The position numbers and the translations under genes are program-made. The notes under the pieces were generated by a model. It was not told the DNA's origin, made no database searches, and saw nothing but the letters and a program-made list of their open reading frames with translations. From Herbaspirillum sp. 3R11 (GTDB lineage: Bacteria > Pseudomonadota > Gammaproteobacteria > Burkholderiales > Burkholderiaceae_D): DNA of 64,000 nt. Shown one piece after another: positions 8,116 through 17,834 of the stretch (positions are counted from its first letter, which is position 1; the number at the start of each line of letters is the position of its first letter). The DNA lies in contig NZ_SPNJ01000002.1 in NCBI RefSeq assembly GCF_004563925.1, forward strand, positions 682,001 through 746,000. Reading direction: 5' to 3'.

Positions 8116-8804
8116 GCTTCCCCCTTGCCGACGCGTTCGCCGGTGGTGAGGTAGGCGTGCAGGTCATGGGCGAAGCCGTCGAGTTCGGCCAGCGTCAGGC
8201 GGTTGAGGCGCGTGAAGGCGTTGTAGGCCAGCACGGCCGGAATCGCCACCACCAGACCCAGCGCGGTCATGATCAGCGCCTCGCCCACCGGACCGGCGAC
8301 CTTGTCGATCTGCACCGTGCCGCTGGCCGACACTGCCGCCAGCGCGTGATAGATGCCCCAGACGGTGCCGAACAGGCCGACGAACGGCGCGGTCGAGCCG
8401 ACCGAGGCCAGCAGCGTCAGGCCGCGTTCCAGTCGCGCCGAGACGCGATTGATTTCACGACGCAGCGTGCGCGTGATCAGTTCGCCGGGATCGGTCGCGG
8501 CATTGAGGGAGGGCGTATTCTGTTTGGAGGAAATGCCGGCGGCTTCGGATGAACGTTGCGCCAGCGGAGTGAAGATTTCCTCACTGTCGACGGTCTGCAT
8601 GACGGCGATGGCGTCGGTCAGCGTGGGCGCTTTCCAGAAGCCGTCGAGCGCATTGCTGCCGCGACGGATGCGCCATGAACTCCAGGTTTTGGAAAGAATG
8701 TAATACCAGCTGGCGACGGACATCAGCAGCAGCACATAGGCAACGGCGTGCGAAACGGCATCGCCTTGCGCCCAGTAATGGGCGAATCCAACGGTTTGTT
8801 CCAT
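8112..8804 (-). CDS. exbB: MotA/TolQ/ExbB-family proton channel protein
   Basis: About 230-aa inner-membrane channel subunit. I take the ATG at 8804 (MEQTVGFAHYW), with an AAGAGAAC ribosome-site-like sequence upstream; the upstream in-frame ATG at 8837 would add 11 residues with no supporting signal. Three transmembrane helices are visible: near residues 18-36, then two in the C-terminal half (GSTAPFVGLFGTVWGIYHAL and ALGLVVAIPAVLAYNAF), the typical TolQ/ExbB core. A leading subunit of a three-gene unit exbB-exbD-barstar. Confidence 0.88.
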   Translation of the reverse strand: MEQTVGFAHYWAQGDAVSHAVAYVLLLMSVASWYYILSKTWSSWRIRRGSNALDGFWKAPTLTDAIAVMQTVDSEEIFTPLAQRSSEAAGISSKQNTPSLNAATDPGELITRTLRREINRVSARLERGLTLLASVGSTAPFVGLFGTVWGIYHALAAVSASGTVQIDKVAGPVGEALIMTALGLVVAIPAVLAYNAFTRLNRLTLAELDGFAHDLHAYLTTGERVGKGEA

Positions 8805-8902
8805 ATCGTGTTCTCTTGGTGGGAAGATAAATGGCAATCCGTTGGAGCACGCATCCGCAAAAAGATTCGCTGCATCCGTTGATCAGATGCAGCGACGGAT
8901 GC

Positions 8903-9709
8903 TTACTTCAGTCCGAGCACGTCCTGCATGTCGTACAGACCGGTTGTCTTGTCGGCCAGGAAACGTGCGGCGCGCAGGCTGCCGTGGGCGTAGGTGACGC
9001 GGCTCGAGGATTTGTGCGTGATTTCGATGCGCTCGCCGATGCCGGCAAACAGCACGGTGTGGTCGCCGACGATGTCGCCGCCACGGATGGCGGAGAAGCC
9101 GATCGACGACGGGTCGCGCTCGCCGGTGATGCCTTCGCGGGCGTAGACGGCGACGTCGTCGAGCTTGACGCCGATGGCGTCGGCGATGACTTCACCCATC
9201 TTCAGGGCGGTGCCGGACGGCGCGTCGACCTTGTGGCGATGATGCGCTTCGATGATTTCGATGTCGTAGCCCTGCGAGAAGCTCTTGGCGGCAAGTTCCA
9301 GCAACTTGAGCGTGACGTTGACGCCGATGCTCATGTTGGGCGCGAGCATGATCGCGGTCTTCTCCGCAGCAGCGGCGATGGCATCCTTGGCGTCCTGTTC
9401 CAGGCCGGTGGTGCCGATGATCATCTTGACGCCATGTGCGGCGCAGTATTCGGCGTGCTTCAGGGTGCCTTCCGGACGTGTGAAGTCGATCAGGAAGTCG
9501 GCATTGGCCAGGCCCTTGGCCAGGTCGGATTCAATCGCGACGTTGGCGGGTTTGCCCAGGAAGGATGCCGCGTCGGTGCCGATGCTGGGCGAACCCGGCA
9601 CGTCCAGGGCGCCGGCCAGGACCATGTCATCGGCGTTCTGGATGGCTTCGATCAGCATGCGGCCCATACGGCCGGATGCGCCGGCGACGGCGATTTTCAA
9701 TGCGCTCAT
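8903..9709 (-). CDS. dapB: 4-hydroxy-tetrahydrodipicolinate reductase
   Basis: NAD(P)H-dependent reductase of the diaminopimelate/lysine pathway, 268 aa, cytoplasmic. The N-terminal dinucleotide-binding motif is VAGASGRMG (residues 8-16). The catalytic region [20 protein letters not shown] (about residues 154-173) carries the catalytic histidines and lysine of the DapB signature. Length and domain order are normal. It follows bamE on the same strand with 65 bp between them, an arrangement common in Burkholderiales. Confidence 0.97.
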   Translation of the reverse strand: MSALKIAVAGASGRMGRMLIEAIQNADDMVLAGALDVPGSPSIGTDAASFLGKPANVAIESDLAKGLANADFLIDFTRPEGTLKHAEYCAAHGVKMIIGTTGLEQDAKDAIAAAAEKTAIMLAPNMSIGVNVTLKLLELAAKSFSQGYDIEIIEAHHRHKVDAPSGTALKMGEVIADAIGVKLDDVAVYAREGITGERDPSSIGFSAIRGGDIVGDHTVLFAGIGERIEITHKSSSRVTYAHGSLRAARFLADKTTGLYDMQDVLGLK

Positions 9710-9774
9710 AGTGCTTGTACTTGTGGTTGCTGTAGTGGCGGGTATTGCTGTTGCGTGCCTGCTTATTTACCTGC

Positions 9775-10299
9775 TTACTTGGCGGAGGAAGGAGGGGTCG
9801 TGGTGGTCGTCGTCGGCGTATCCGACAGTTCCGGCATGGCGCCCTTCTTGGAGCCGGCGATCAGGGACAGGTATTCCTGTTCGGTCGGCAGATCGTTGCC
9901 GCCTTCGAAGCGTTCCAGCAGATTGTCCTTGAAGAACACCGACACGCGGCTGCTCATCAGTTCGCCGTTGCCCTTGGCCAGGCGGAATTCATAATCCCAG
10001 CGATCCGAGTGGAACACATCGGCCAGCAGCGGCGTACCGAGCACGAAGCGTACTTGCTCGCGGGTCATGCCCGGCTTCAGTTGCGCGACCATCTCCCTGG
10101 AGACGAAGTTGCCTTGCTGGATATCGATGCGATAAGGCTTGAGGAAGCCGAACAGGCTGCTGCTCTTCGAAACCTGCACGCCGGTCGCGTCGGGCGCCGC
10201 TGCGCCTTCCACCGGTTTTTTGGATGCACAGCCGGACAGCAGGGTGCTCAGGGCGATCAACGCCAGAGCGGTAGTACGGTAGGAAGGCAACATTCGCAT
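9775..10299 (-). CDS. bamE: Outer-membrane assembly lipoprotein BamE
   Basis: Outer-membrane lipoprotein of the BAM beta-barrel assembly complex, 174 aa. A lipoprotein signal peptide ends in LLSGCAS, with the lipidated cysteine near residue 24. The SmpA/OmlA domain follows (LKPGMTREQVRFVLGTPLL and WDYEFRL are its hallmarks). The C-terminus is a short Thr/Pro/Ser tail (TPTTTTTTPPSSAK), longer than the E. coli protein. It is divergent from fur across a 74-bp region, a neighbour pair conserved in proteobacteria. Confidence 0.93.
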   Translation of the reverse strand: MRMLPSYRTTALALIALSTLLSGCASKKPVEGAAAPDATGVQVSKSSSLFGFLKPYRIDIQQGNFVSREMVAQLKPGMTREQVRFVLGTPLLADVFHSDRWDYEFRLAKGNGELMSSRVSVFFKDNLLERFEGGNDLPTEQEYLSLIAGSKKGAMPELSDTPTTTTTTPPSSAK

Positions 10300-10314
10300 A
10301 AAGATTTCAATTGG

Positions 10315-10344
10315 TTGAGCAATTGTGCTAAAACGCTATATGAT
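10315..10344 (+). promoter_or_regulatory. Sigma-70 promoter for fur
   Basis: TTGAGC (10315-10320) and TATGAT (10339-10344) are separated by 18 bp and lie about 30 bp before the fur ATG. Both boxes are good matches to sigma-70. A convincing Fur box was not seen here. Confidence 0.5.
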
Positions 10345-10373
10345 AAAGCAGATAACCTGATTTTTACTGAAAC

Positions 10374-10799
10374 ATGCCTAATAATCCATCCGAACTGAAA
10401 GCCAGCGGCCTCAAGGCTACCTTGCCGCGTCTGAAAATCCTGGAAATCTTCCAAAACACCGAGGTGCGTCACCTCAGTGCGGAAGATGTCTACAAAATGC
10501 TGCTGGCGGACAATCTGGACGTCGGCCTGGCCACGGTCTACCGCGTGCTCACGCAGTTCGAGCAAGCCGGCCTGCTGCAGCGCAATCACTTTGAAACCGG
10601 CAAGGCCGTGTTCGAGCTCAACGAAGGCTCGCACCATGACCACTTGGTCTGCCTGGATTGCGGCAAGGTCGAGGAATTCTTCGATGCCGAAATCGAGAAG
10701 CGCCAGCTCAAGATTGCCCAAGAGCACGGTTTCGAGATCGCCGATCATGCGCTGGCCCTGTACGGCCATTGCAAGGATTGCCGCAAAACCAAAAAGTAA
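10374..10799 (+). CDS. fur: Ferric uptake regulator Fur
   Basis: Iron-responsive repressor, 141 aa. The winged-helix DNA-binding half covers residues 1-80 ([14 protein letters not shown], then [22 protein letters not shown]). The dimerisation half carries the metal-binding HHDH motif ([18 protein letters not shown], about residues 87-104) and the paired cysteines CLDC and CKDC. Length is normal. It is divergent from bamE and convergent with hrcA, and is followed by a strong bidirectional terminator. Confidence 0.97.
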   Translation: MPNNPSELKASGLKATLPRLKILEIFQNTEVRHLSAEDVYKMLLADNLDVGLATVYRVLTQFEQAGLLQRNHFETGKAVFELNEGSHHDHLVCLDCGKVEEFFDAEIEKRQLKIAQEHGFEIADHALALYGHCKDCRKTKK

Positions 10800-10836
10800 G
10801 CACTCATCGGGCCCGGCTCAATCGGACCCTGTTTGC

Positions 10837-10872
10837 AAAAAAGCCATCCCGCTGTCGCCGGATGGCTTTTTT
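10837..10872. terminator. Bidirectional intrinsic terminator between fur and hrcA
   Basis: AAAAAAGCCATCC and GGATGGCTTTTTT form a perfect 13-bp inverted repeat with a 10-nt loop. The A and T runs on the two arms allow it to work in both directions, matching the convergent genes. Confidence 0.9.
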
Positions 10873-10955
10873 ATTGCTGCTGCGATGATGGCGGCCGAGG
10901 CTGTAAAGAAGGGTAAGCGGTGTGCAACAGTTCGCTGCAGTCCAACGGCTTCAAC

Positions 10956-11993
10956 TCAATTGTTGTTGCCGCTGAGCGCGCTCGACAGCAGTTTGGCGGT
11001 GATGTCGACGATCGGAATCACGCGCTCGTAAGCCATGCGCGTGGGACCGATCACGCCCAGTGTGCCGACGATCTTGCCGTTGACTTCATATGGGGCCGTG
11101 ACGATGCTCATGTCGTCCATCGGCACCAGCTGCGATTCGCCGCCGATGAAGATCTGCACGCCGGTGGCCTTGCTCGACACATCCAGCAACTGCATCAGGC
11201 TGGTCTTTTGCTCGAACATGTCGAACAGCTTGCGCAGCGAGGTCATGTTCGACGACAGATCGGCGACGCTCAGCAGATTGCGCTCGCCGGAAATCACCAC
11301 GTTGTCGGATTCGTCCGCCATCGCATCGCTGCCGGCTTCAACGGCCGCCTGCATCAGGCTGGTCATGTCATCGCGCAACTGGCGCAGCTCGTTTTGCAGA
11401 CGCAGGCGCACTTCGTCGAAGCCGAGACCGCCGTAATGCTGGTTGATGTAATTTGCCGCCTGCACCAATTGCGAAGGCGTGTAGTCCACCTCCGTCAACA
11501 GCAGGCGATTTTGCACGTCGCCGCCCGGGCCGACGATGACCAGCAAAATGCGTTTTTCGGAAAGGCGCAGAAATTCGATCTGCTTGAAGATCGACTCGCG
11601 CTTCGGCGTCATGACCACGCCGGCAAATTGCGACAGCGACGACAGCACTTGCGCCGCATTGGAAATGATCTTTTGCGGCGAGTTGATCTGCGAGCGCGAT
11701 TGCAGTTTGGTCTCCAGCGTTGCCTCGTCAATCGCGTCCATCGACTCGATTGTCAGCAGCGTGTCGACAAAGACGCGGTAACCGCGCGGCGTCGGAATGC
11801 GCCCGGCGGAAGTGTGAGGACTGGCGACGAAGCCCATTTCCTCCAGGTCGGCCATGACGTTGCGGATGGTCGCCGGCGACAGTTCCAGTCCCGAAATCTT
11901 GGAGAGCGCGCGCGAGCCGACCGGCTGGCCGTCGGCGATGTACCGTTCGACCAGGGCCTTGAGCAGGGTTTGAGCGCGATTATCTAGTTGCAT
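10956..11993 (-). CDS. hrcA: Heat-inducible transcription repressor HrcA
   Basis: Repressor of CIRCE-controlled chaperone genes, 345 aa. The N-terminal winged-helix (residues 1-70) includes [22 protein letters not shown], followed by the HrcA core [21 protein letters not shown]. The C-terminal GAF-like domain ends in [18 protein letters not shown]. In betaproteobacteria HrcA usually controls groESL, and the dnaK block here has sigma-32 promoters instead. I find no CIRCE element in the window, so its targets are elsewhere. Confidence 0.95.
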   Translation of the reverse strand: MQLDNRAQTLLKALVERYIADGQPVGSRALSKISGLELSPATIRNVMADLEEMGFVASPHTSAGRIPTPRGYRVFVDTLLTIESMDAIDEATLETKLQSRSQINSPQKIISNAAQVLSSLSQFAGVVMTPKRESIFKQIEFLRLSEKRILLVIVGPGGDVQNRLLLTEVDYTPSQLVQAANYINQHYGGLGFDEVRLRLQNELRQLRDDMTSLMQAAVEAGSDAMADESDNVVISGERNLLSVADLSSNMTSLRKLFDMFEQKTSLMQLLDVSSKATGVQIFIGGESQLVPMDDMSIVTAPYEVNGKIVGTLGVIGPTRMAYERVIPIVDITAKLLSSALSGNNN

Positions 11994-12059
11994 GTCTTCA
12001 TTCTAACGAGGCGGGGCCAAGCGTGCCAACATCCCGCCATATATATCTGTTCCTGCGCA

Positions 12060-12758
12060 CTATGGCGCCAGCCAGCGCGCCAGTTCGTTCAGATCGGTGC
12101 ATACCGCATCGGGCCGGACGTGATCCGGCAGCTCGCGTTGGAAGCGGTTCATCCAGACGGCACGCAAGCCGGCTTGCTGGGCGCCAAGCACATCCAGCGT
12201 GAGGTCGTCGCCGACATAGACGGTGTGTTCCGGCGCCACGCCGAGCGCGGTGCAGGCGGCATGGAAGATGGCCGGATCTGGTTTGGCGGTGCCGAACTGG
12301 TGCGCGGCGATGGAGATTTCAAAATGCTCGGCCAGGCCGATGCGCGCCAGATCGGCGAAACCGTTCGACACGGTGCCCAGCTTCAGGCGCGGCTTCAACT
12401 GCTGCAGAGCGGGGACGACGTCGTCGAAGGGTGTGACGGCATTGCGGCCGGTAGTGAAAATCTCCATGGCGGGATCGGCCAGCGCCGGGTCTTCCCCATG
12501 CTCCGCCAGCACCGCGGTCAGCGCCGCATGGCGCAACGCCCACAGGTTGATCTGGTAGGCTGGATCGGTCTTGGCCAAAGCCTGCCGGCGCGCGCGCAGG
12601 CTGACGATGCTCTCGCGTTGCACCACGCCCGGCGCATGCTGGGTCAGCCATTCATACAGCCGGGTTTCGGCAAGGTGCAGCACCGGCTCGATCGCCCACA
12701 GCGTATCGTCGAGGTCGAACAGGACTGCCTGGATGTCGGTTTTGTTCATGAAAATCAA
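12060..12758 (-). CDS. HAD-IA family hydrolase (YigB/YjjG-like phosphatase)
   Basis: Haloacid-dehalogenase phosphatase of 232 aa. Motif I FDLDDTLW (about residues 14-21) gives the two aspartates, motif II is TVSNG, motif III includes the lysine of [10 protein letters not shown], and motif IV is [10 protein letters not shown]. The cap lies between motifs I and II, as in HAD-IA enzymes that act on FMN or nucleoside monophosphates. An internal ATG at 12749 is an equally good start. It is divergent from nadK with only 35 bp between them. Substrate not determinable. Confidence 0.85.
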   Translation of the reverse strand: MIFMNKTDIQAVLFDLDDTLWAIEPVLHLAETRLYEWLTQHAPGVVQRESIVSLRARRQALAKTDPAYQINLWALRHAALTAVLAEHGEDPALADPAMEIFTTGRNAVTPFDDVVPALQQLKPRLKLGTVSNGFADLARIGLAEHFEISIAAHQFGTAKPDPAIFHAACTALGVAPEHTVYVGDDLTLDVLGAQQAGLRAVWMNRFQRELPDHVRPDAVCTDLNELARWLAP

Positions 12759-12793
12759 TTCAAAGTCGTCTAAATTATGCTTTAATCCGCAGC

Positions 12794-13711
12794 ATGTGGC
12801 CCATCAAATTACCCGTACAGGCGGCAACGCCCAAAACCATCGCAATCGTCGGCAAATATCATGCCGCCGGCATCGCGCAATCCCTTTCCGACATCGCCGC
12901 CTTCCTGGAGGCACACGGCCACACCATCGTGTTCGAAGCCGAGACCGCGCAGAACATCGCGCTGGAAGGCTATGACGCCATGTCGCCGGAACAGATCGGT
13001 CAGTTCGCCGACGCCGCCATCGTGGTCGGTGGCGACGGCACCATGCTCGGCATCGCGCGGCAACTGGCGCCGTTCAACGTGCCGCTGATCGGGATCAATC
13101 AGGGGCGGTTGGGCTTCATGACGGATATTTCGCTAGACCGCATGATACCGGTATTGGCCGATATGCTGGACGGCAAGGTCGATGTCGAGACACGCTCGCT
13201 GCTCGAAGCCACGGTGTTTCGCGACGGCGAACAGATTTTCAACGCGCTCGCTTTCAATGACGTGGTGGTCGCGCGCGGCGCCTCGTCCGGCATGGTCGAA
13301 CTGACCGTGGAAGTTGACGGCCGCTTCATGTACAACCAGCGCTCCGACGGCCTGATCGTGGCCACGCCGACCGGCTCGACCGCGTATGCCCTGTCGGCCG
13401 GCGGCCCGCTCCTGCATCCGAGTCTGCACGGCATCGTGCTGGTGCCGATTGCGCCGCATGCCCTGTCGAACCGTCCGATCGTGATTCCTGATTCCTGCGA
13501 GATCTCGATCCAGGTCGTCAATGGCCGCGACATCAGCGCCAACTTCGACATGCAGTCGCTGACCAGCTTGTCGCACGGCGACCGCATCGTGATCCGGCGC
13601 TCGGCGCACAAGATCACCTTCCTGCATCCGGAAGGCTGGAGCTACTACGACACCTTGCGGCAAAAGCTGCACTGGAACGAATACCCGTCGGTTGAAGGCC
13701 GCCTGCAGTAA
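12794..13711 (+). CDS. nadK: NAD kinase
   Basis: ATP- or polyphosphate-dependent kinase converting NAD to NADP, 305 aa, cytoplasmic. The diagnostic GGDGTML motif (about residues 76-82), the [10 protein letters not shown] segment and the glycine-rich [17 protein letters not shown] segment (about residues 192-209) are all present. Upstream of recN on the same strand with 105 bp between, as in many Burkholderiales. Confidence 0.97.
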   Translation: MWPIKLPVQAATPKTIAIVGKYHAAGIAQSLSDIAAFLEAHGHTIVFEAETAQNIALEGYDAMSPEQIGQFADAAIVVGGDGTMLGIARQLAPFNVPLIGINQGRLGFMTDISLDRMIPVLADMLDGKVDVETRSLLEATVFRDGEQIFNALAFNDVVVARGASSGMVELTVEVDGRFMYNQRSDGLIVATPTGSTAYALSAGGPLLHPSLHGIVLVPIAPHALSNRPIVIPDSCEISIQVVNGRDISANFDMQSLTSLSHGDRIVIRRSAHKITFLHPEGWSYYDTLRQKLHWNEYPSVEGRLQ

Positions 13712-13743
13712 GCGGGCCATCTATAAGTACAATAGGCGCTTCG

Positions 13744-13796
13744 GCTGTTTTTCCATATGGTTCTCCCTACGGAAAGACGGCCGCCGACATTGATAA
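13744..13796 (+). promoter_or_regulatory. Possible leader hairpin upstream of recN
   Basis: CGGCTGTTTTTCC near 13742-13754 can pair, with two G-U pairs, with GGAAAGACGGCCG near 13776-13788, closing a loop of about 20 nt upstream of the recN ATG. It has no U-run, so it is not a typical terminator. Function unknown; could be chance. Confidence 0.25.
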
Positions 13797-13816
13797 AACA
13801 CCAAGTCCACCATCCC

Positions 13817-15463
13817 ATGCTGCGTACCCTGTCGATTCGTGATTTCGTTATCGTCGATGCCATCGAACTTGAGTTCGCTCCCGGATTTTCCGTCTTCACC
13901 GGCGAAACCGGCGCCGGCAAATCCATCCTGATTGACGCCCTGGCGTTGGCGTTGGGCGGCCGCGGCGACGCCAGCGTGGTGCGCGAAGGCGCAGCCAAGG
14001 CCGACATCACGGCTGATTTCAGCGCCGGCTCCGACGTTGCCGCCTGGCTGGAAGCGCATGAATTCTCCGAAGAAGATGGCGGCGTGCTGCTGCGCCGCGT
14101 GATCGACAACGCCGGTCGCTCCAAAGCCTTCATCAACGGCATCGCCGCCACCGCGACGCAATTGCGCGAACTTGGCGAGTTGCTGGTCGACATCCACGGC
14201 CAGCACGCGCATCAGTCCCTGCTCAAGGCCGACGCCCAGCGCCAGTTGCTGGACAGCCAGGCCGGGTTGCTGGACGAAGCCAAAACCGTCGCCGCTGCAT
14301 ATAAAACCTGGCGCGCCTTGGCGAAACAGCGCGAAGAATTCGAAGTCAATGCCAAGAACGTTTTGCTTGAGCGCGAACGTCTCGAATGGCAGGTCAGCGA
14401 GCTCGAGAAGCTGGCCGTCAAGCCGGGCGAATGGAGCGACATCAGCAACGAACACAGCCGCCTGTCGCACGCCGCCAGCCTGATCGATGGCGCGCAGGAG
14501 GCACTGAGCGCGATCTCCGAATCGGATTCGCCGATCCTCTCGCAACTGTCATCACTGACGCAAAAGCTGGGCAAGCTGACCGACGTCGACGCCGCGCTCA
14601 AGCCGGTCATGGATGCGCTGGAACCGGCGCAGATCCAGTTGCAGGAAGCGGTCTACGCACTCAACGATTACCTGGGCCGGGTCGAGCTCGATCCGGCGCG
14701 TTTGCGGCAGGTGGACGGGCGGATGGAAGCAATCCACTCCACTGCGCGCAAATTCCGCGTGGCGCCCGACGATTTGCCGCAGGAGCACGCCAAACTGGCG
14801 GAAGAACTGAAGCAGTTGGCTGACGCCAGCGACCTCGACGCCTTGCGCGCACAGGAAGCAAAACTGCAGGCCGCCTACACCGGCGCCGCGCAGAAATTGT
14901 CCAAAGGCCGCACCAAGGCGGCCAAAGCATTGGGCGAAGCGGTCACTGCGGCGATGCAGGACCTGAGCATGTCGGGCGGGCGTTTCGCCATCGCGCTGGA
15001 AGCCTGCGAACCCGCTGCTTATGGCGTCGAACAGGTGGAATTCCTGGTGGCGGGGCATGCCGGCGTAGCGCCGCGGCCGTTGGCGAAAGTCGCCTCCGGC
15101 GGCGAACTGGCGCGCATCGCTCTGGCGATTTCAGTGATCGCATCGAGTTCGACGGCGACGCCGACCCTGATCTTCGACGAAGTCGACAGCGGCATCGGCG
15201 GCGGTGTGGCGGAAGTGGTCGGTCGCCTGTTGAAGCGCCTGGGCCAGGATCGCCAGGTCCTGTGCGTGACGCATTTGCCGCAAGTCGCCAGCCAAGGCAA
15301 CCAGCACTTCCAGGTCAGCAAGCGCAACGACGCCGGCAAGACCGTGTCGCAGATCGAAGCGCTGGACGCCAAATCCCGCGTGGAAGAAATCGCACGCATG
15401 CTGGGCGGCCTGGAAATCACTGCGACCACGCGCAAGCATGCGCGCGAGCTGCTGGCGCTGTAA
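13817..15463 (+). CDS. recN: DNA repair protein RecN
   Basis: SMC-like ATPase of double-strand-break repair, 548 aa. The start at ATG 13817 gives the canonical [14 protein letters not shown]; an upstream in-frame ATG (13757) adds residues without homology. Walker [10 protein letters not shown] (about residues 30-38) is N-terminal, a long coiled-coil arm follows (about 170-380), then the ABC signature [12 protein letters not shown] and Walker [13 protein letters not shown]. No LexA-type box of the E. coli form was found upstream. Confidence 0.96.
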   Translation: MLRTLSIRDFVIVDAIELEFAPGFSVFTGETGAGKSILIDALALALGGRGDASVVREGAAKADITADFSAGSDVAAWLEAHEFSEEDGGVLLRRVIDNAGRSKAFINGIAATATQLRELGELLVDIHGQHAHQSLLKADAQRQLLDSQAGLLDEAKTVAAAYKTWRALAKQREEFEVNAKNVLLERERLEWQVSELEKLAVKPGEWSDISNEHSRLSHAASLIDGAQEALSAISESDSPILSQLSSLTQKLGKLTDVDAALKPVMDALEPAQIQLQEAVYALNDYLGRVELDPARLRQVDGRMEAIHSTARKFRVAPDDLPQEHAKLAEELKQLADASDLDALRAQEAKLQAAYTGAAQKLSKGRTKAAKALGEAVTAAMQDLSMSGGRFAIALEACEPAAYGVEQVEFLVAGHAGVAPRPLAKVASGGELARIALAISVIASSSTATPTLIFDEVDSGIGGGVAEVVGRLLKRLGQDRQVLCVTHLPQVASQGNQHFQVSKRNDAGKTVSQIEALDAKSRVEEIARMLGGLEITATTRKHARELLAL

Positions 15464-15515
15464 GGCCCGGCAGCACTATCTTCTTCCAGCCACCGCCAGA
15501 CTTTCACGGATTTCC

Positions 15516-16628
15516 ATGTCATTTCGCAAAGAACCCCCTTACATCCACGGCAGCAAGGTGCAGGCGCAGGCGGCCGTCGTGCTGGTCAATCTCGGCACGC
15601 CGGATGCGCCGACCGCGCGGGCAGTGCGGCGTTACCTGAAACAGTTTTTGTCAGACCCGCGTGTGGTGGAAATCCCGCGCGCCATCTGGTGGTTCATCCT
15701 CAACGGCATCATCCTGCCGTTTCGTTCAAGCAAGTCGGCCGAAAAATACGCTTCCATCTGGGACGCCGAAGGCTCGCCGCTGAGGATCAACACCGAGCGC
15801 CAGGCGGCCTTGCTGCGCGCGCGCCTGCTTGAGCGCGGCCACCGCGTCCACGTGACGCATGCGATGCGTTACGGCAGTCCGGCGGTGTCGGACGTGCTCG
15901 ACGAACTCAAGGCGCAGGGTTGCGACCGCATCCTGATCCTGCCCGCCTATCCGCAGTATTCGGGCACCACGACTGCCTCGATCTTCGACGCCGTATTCCA
16001 GCATTTCGCCAAGGTGCGCAATGTCCCCGAACTGCGCCTGATCAAGCATTACCACGATCACGACGGCTATATCCAGGCGCTCAGGCAGTCGGTGCAGGCG
16101 CATTGGGACGCCAACGGCCAGCCGGACAAGCTGGTCATGAGTTTCCATGGCGTGCCCAAGCGTACGCTGCTGCTGGGCGACCCTTACCATTGTGAATGCT
16201 ACAAGACCGCGCGTCTGCTGGCCGAAGCGCTGGGCCTGAGCGAGGCGGAATACGTGGTGACGTTCCAGTCGCGTTTCGGCAAGGCCGAGTGGCTCCAGCC
16301 CTACACTGCGCCGACCTTGCAGGAACTGGCGCGCCAGGGCGTGCAGCGCGTCGACGTCATGTGTCCGGGCTTCACCAGCGACTGCCTTGAGACGCTGGAA
16401 GAAATCGCCATGGAGGCCAAGGCTGAATTCCTGCACGCCGGCGGCCGTGAGTTCCATTTCATCTCATGCCTGAACGACGCGCCCGCCTGGGGCCAGGGCA
16501 TGATGGAAATTGCCGAGCAGCATCTGATCGGCTGGCCGACGCTGGCTGGCGCCGCGCTGCGCGAAGAAGAACAAAAACAGGCCGCGACCTCCGCCGAACA
16601 GGCCCGCCGTCACGGCGCTACGCAATAG
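15516..16628 (+). CDS. hemH: Ferrochelatase
   Basis: Inserts ferrous iron into protoporphyrin IX in the last step of protohaem synthesis; 370 aa, peripheral membrane/cytoplasm. I take ATG 15516 ([12 protein letters not shown]) rather than an upstream in-frame ATG inside recN. The [14 protein letters not shown] opening, the catalytic histidine in MSFHGVPKR (about residue 210) and the glutamate in [10 protein letters not shown] (about residue 290) are all visible. C-terminal tail of about 20 residues is polar. It lies 52 bp after recN. Confidence 0.96.
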   Translation: MSFRKEPPYIHGSKVQAQAAVVLVNLGTPDAPTARAVRRYLKQFLSDPRVVEIPRAIWWFILNGIILPFRSSKSAEKYASIWDAEGSPLRINTERQAALLRARLLERGHRVHVTHAMRYGSPAVSDVLDELKAQGCDRILILPAYPQYSGTTTASIFDAVFQHFAKVRNVPELRLIKHYHDHDGYIQALRQSVQAHWDANGQPDKLVMSFHGVPKRTLLLGDPYHCECYKTARLLAEALGLSEAEYVVTFQSRFGKAEWLQPYTAPTLQELARQGVQRVDVMCPGFTSDCLETLEEIAMEAKAEFLHAGGREFHFISCLNDAPAWGQGMMEIAEQHLIGWPTLAGAALREEEQKQAATSAEQARRHGATQ

Positions 16629-16776
16629 CGTCTGCACCGCAAACTGGACGAAACAGGGCTGCAGCCTGTTAAAATAGCGGGCTGCGTTGGTCTTGCATGC
16701 TGGAAATAAATTGCAGATCAGATGCGCCGTCCGGCACTGCGGGAAGAGATCCCGGTGTCGGCTTCACGTTTTGGCC
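16629..16776. other. Intergenic stretch downstream of hemH
   Basis: No gene seen. AACAGG (16652-16657) and CCTGTT (16665-16670) form a short inverted repeat around GCTGCAG; it lacks a T-run and is at best a weak terminator for hemH. A TGTTAAAAT extended -10-like sequence overlaps its right arm. Confidence 0.4.
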
Positions 16777-16869
16777 TCAGTACAGCGCAACCAGTTGTGA
16801 ATAGCTGATCCACGCTGCTGCCAGCAGGGTATAGGCAAGGATGGTGGCGGAGATAAGCGGCAATTTCAT
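16777..16869 (-). CDS. Small hydrophobic membrane protein, 30 aa
   Basis: A 31-codon frame encoding MKLPLISATILAYTLLAAAW followed by ISYSQLVALY. It is a single predicted transmembrane helix (about residues 5-22) with one N-terminal lysine, suggesting N-in topology. An excellent ribosome site, AAGGAGACGTC, ends right before the ATG, which is the main support. A sigma-32-like promoter lies about 55 bp upstream (16927-16956). It is divergent from grpE. I do not recognise the family; too short for most gene finders. Could be a heat-induced membrane-stress peptide (inference). Confidence 0.65.
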   Translation of the reverse strand: MKLPLISATILAYTLLAAAWISYSQLVALY

Positions 16870-16926
16870 GACGTCTCCTTGAAAATTGGCGGGGAAAACT
16901 TAAATCGAGTTTGATCGCACCATCAT

Positions 16927-16956
16927 AAATGTTGCATCGCAAACGCCTGTTTCAAG
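16927..16956 (-). promoter_or_regulatory. Sigma-32-like promoter for the small membrane protein
   Basis: On the minus strand, CTTGAAA (16956-16950) is a perfect heat-shock -35 box, followed after 15 bp by CAACATTT (16934-16927), matching 6 of 8 positions of CCCCATNT. It would give a leader of about 50 nt before the ATG at 16869. Confidence 0.5.
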
Positions 16957-17040
16957 TGTAGTAAATTCTGTAACAAGACGTTAGAACGATTAGTTGGATG
17001 CCATATGACTTCTGGATATGGCCTCGGCGCGTAATAACCA

Positions 17041-17067
17041 TTGAAAAACTAAGGTTAAGCCTCATGT
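17041..17067 (+). promoter_or_regulatory. Sigma-32 heat-shock promoter for grpE
   Basis: TTGAAA (17041-17046) and CCTCATGT (17060-17067) are separated by 13 bp, fitting the sigma-32 consensus CTTGAAA/CCCCATNT closely. It lies 65 bp before the grpE ATG. Confidence 0.7.
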
Positions 17068-17131
17068 GCAGCCCCAAGCGTCATCGGGCGCGTAAAACCT
17101 ACCATACGTACCATGTCGGAGAGTATTAACT

Positions 17132-17674
17132 ATGCAAGATACGGAAAAACCAGCGGAAAACGAAGCAGTGCAGGACGCGCAAGCGCAGGCACAGACATCT
17201 GAAGCCGGCGTCGAGCCGGGCCTGGAAGAGCAACTGATCGCCGCCGAAGCCAAGATCGCCGAGATGCAGGATGCTTTCCTGCGCGCCAAGGCCGAGGCCG
17301 AGAACATCCGTCGCCGCGCCCACGACGATATCAGCCGCGCCCACAAGTTTGCGATCGAAGGCTTTGCCGAGTCGCTGCTGTCGGTCAAGGACAGCCTTGA
17401 AATGGCGCTGAAGATCGAAACACCGTCGGTCGAATCGCTCAAGGAAGGCGTCGACATGACATTGAAGCAACTGTCGGCCGCGTTCGAGAAGAACAAACTG
17501 CTGGAAATCAGCCCGCAAGCCGGTGAAAAGCTGGATCCGATGAAGCATCAGGCAATTTCGGCCGTGCCGGCCGAGCAGGAAGCCAATACCGTCGTGACCG
17601 TTCTGCAAAAGGGTTACACCATCTCCGAACGCCTGCTGCGTCCGGCTCTGGTGACCGTTGCGCAGGGCAAGTAA
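17132..17674 (+). CDS. grpE: Nucleotide exchange factor GrpE
   Basis: Co-chaperone that releases ADP from DnaK, 180 aa, cytoplasmic homodimer. An acidic, disordered N-terminus (residues 1-35) leads into a long helix ([20 protein letters not shown], about residues 54-73) and the C-terminal beta wing (PGEKLDP-like [40 protein letters not shown]). First gene of the grpE-dnaK-dnaJ block, under a sigma-32 promoter. Confidence 0.97.
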   Translation: MQDTEKPAENEAVQDAQAQAQTSEAGVEPGLEEQLIAAEAKIAEMQDAFLRAKAEAENIRRRAHDDISRAHKFAIEGFAESLLSVKDSLEMALKIETPSVESLKEGVDMTLKQLSAAFEKNKLLEISPQAGEKLDPMKHQAISAVPAEQEANTVVTVLQKGYTISERLLRPALVTVAQGK

Positions 17675-17747
17675 GGATAAGTAAGCTGGCGCTGTACAGA
17701 TAAAAACGATAAACGGCACAAAATTTGCTTTTAAGTGACACTCGCCG

Positions 17748-17775
17748 CTTGAAAGTCAGATTTTTCTCCACATAT
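17748..17775 (+). promoter_or_regulatory. Sigma-32 heat-shock promoter for dnaK
   Basis: CTTGAAA (17748-17754), a perfect -35 match, and CCACATAT (17768-17775) separated by 13 bp. It lies 59 bp before the dnaK ATG, so dnaK can be transcribed independently of grpE. Confidence 0.75.
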
Positions 17776-17834
17776 TAAAACTATCAAAACTATTGTTGTT
17801 CCCTAACAGGGACTTAAGGATCGAAGGAAAAATC

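Noticed and set aside
10796-10826. Possible CIRCE element (GCACTC) after fur
   Set aside because: The left half is partial and no GAGTGC right half follows at 9 bp; it also lies at the 3' end of genes.
13712-13816. LexA box before recN
   Set aside because: I looked for CTG-N10-CAG and found no acceptable match, only a CTG without the partner.
16718-16942. A 74-codon minus-strand frame in the hemH-grpE gap
   Set aside because: It overlaps the 30-residue membrane protein in another frame, has no ribosome site and reads as Arg-rich noise.
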